The notes beneath the pieces are model-generated. The model searched no databases and had not been told where the DNA came from. It saw only the letters and a list, made by a program, of their open reading frames with translations. The position numbers and the translations under genes are program-made. A stretch of 64,000 nucleotides of DNA from Paenibacillus bovis (GTDB lineage: Bacteria > Bacillota > Bacilli > Bacillales > Bacillaceae_C), in contig VEFU01000021.1 in the NCBI GenBank assembly GCA_007679095.1, positions 1-64,000 on the forward strand. Direction: 5' to 3'. Below, in pieces: positions 63,732-64,000 of this stretch (positions are counted from its first letter, which is position 1; each line of letters begins with the position of its first letter).

Positions 63732-64000
63732 ATGGAACAACGTAGAAATATTTATTTCTTCCATAATCCCAATGGTTCAGAAAAAATCACAGCTCTTTTA
63801 GAATTAGCAGAGCGATATGGTTTTACTATTGTTAAGAATGCAAAAGATGCAAATGTTATCGCTAGCATTGGCGGAGATGGTACGTTTCTCCAAGCTGTTA
63901 GAAAAACTGGATTTCGCCAAGATTGCTTGTATGTAGGAATAGCAGATGATAATTCTAAAGGTTTGTATTGTGATTTCCATATCGATGATTTACATCAAAT
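63732..64000 (+). CDS. nadK: NAD kinase (partial, runs off window)
   Basis: The first 89 codons of an NAD kinase are present: MEQRRNIYFFHNPNGSEKITALLELAERYGF and the diagnostic ASIGGDGTFLQAVRKTGF, with GGDGT binding ATP. It is the second NAD kinase type of Bacillus (YtdI/PpnKB), which makes NADP from NAD, given its place beside sppA and its short N-terminus. GAGGAGG precedes the ATG. It is divergent from sppA with 133 bp between; the 3' end lies beyond the window. Confidence 0.88.
   Translation, partial: MEQRRNIYFFHNPNGSEKITALLELAERYGFTIVKNAKDANVIASIGGDGTFLQAVRKTGFRQDCLYVGIADDNSKGLYCDFHIDDLHQ

Overview
The window is chromosomal DNA from a low-G+C, endospore-forming member of the Bacillaceae. 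Nearly all genes are Bacillus-type orthologues in an order close to the thrS-to-sppA region of Bacillus subtilis. Sporulation genes (ytxC, ytaF, ytvI, ytrH, ytrI, ytfJ) show that it is a spore former. AGGAGG ribosome sites, many TTG/GTG starts and a T-box agree. The genus cannot be fixed from the sequence alone. No rRNA, tRNA, CRISPR array, prophage or complete insertion sequence was seen.

Layout. 1-4700: ysdC, a dimeric dUTPase, ysdB, a TVP38-type membrane protein, ysdA and the infC-rpmI-rplT operon with an L20-type leader. 4700-9400: a YusW-type lipoprotein, a 52-bp tandem repeat array, thrS with its T-box, and ytxC. 9400-17200: replication and repair (dnaI, dnaB, nrdR, coaE, ytaF, mutM, polA). 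17300-25200: hflK-hflC, a repeat-rich island with a broken protease gene, then maoC-like, mdh, icd and citZ. 25400-34700: ytwI, ytvI, fxsA, pyk, pfkA, accA, accD, a GntR regulator and a malic enzyme. 34700-42400: dnaE, ytrH-ytrI, nrnA, ytpI, ytoI. 42400-53100: a frameshifted S1 protease with a lipoprotein, ytkL, an M24 peptidase, ald, a uspA-like gene, argG-argH and two secreted unknowns. 53100-64000: moaB, ecsC-like, ackA, ytxK, tpx, a ykoS/gtrA/glycosyltransferase cluster, ytfI-ytfJ, yteJ, sppA, and the start of an NAD kinase.

How the genes work together. The core is central carbon metabolism: glycolytic exit (pfkA, pyk), malate and citrate steps (mdh, icd, citZ, malic enzyme), malonyl-CoA (accDA) and overflow to acetate (ackA). 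A GntR/FadR regulator lies between the malic enzyme gene and accDA, and a 13-bp FadR-type palindrome precedes that operon, suggesting joint control. Three SigW-type promoters (ysdB, hflKC, sppA-yteJ) point to an envelope-stress set. Two SigE-type promoters precede ytvI and ytrH.

Most unusual: a 188-189 bp non-coding element occurs three times. It has near-perfect terminal inverted repeats and each copy has a different perfect 8-bp target duplication, so it looks like a recently active MITE. A second, palindromic repeat family is scattered through other intergenic gaps, and a 52-53 bp tandem array lies beside thrS.
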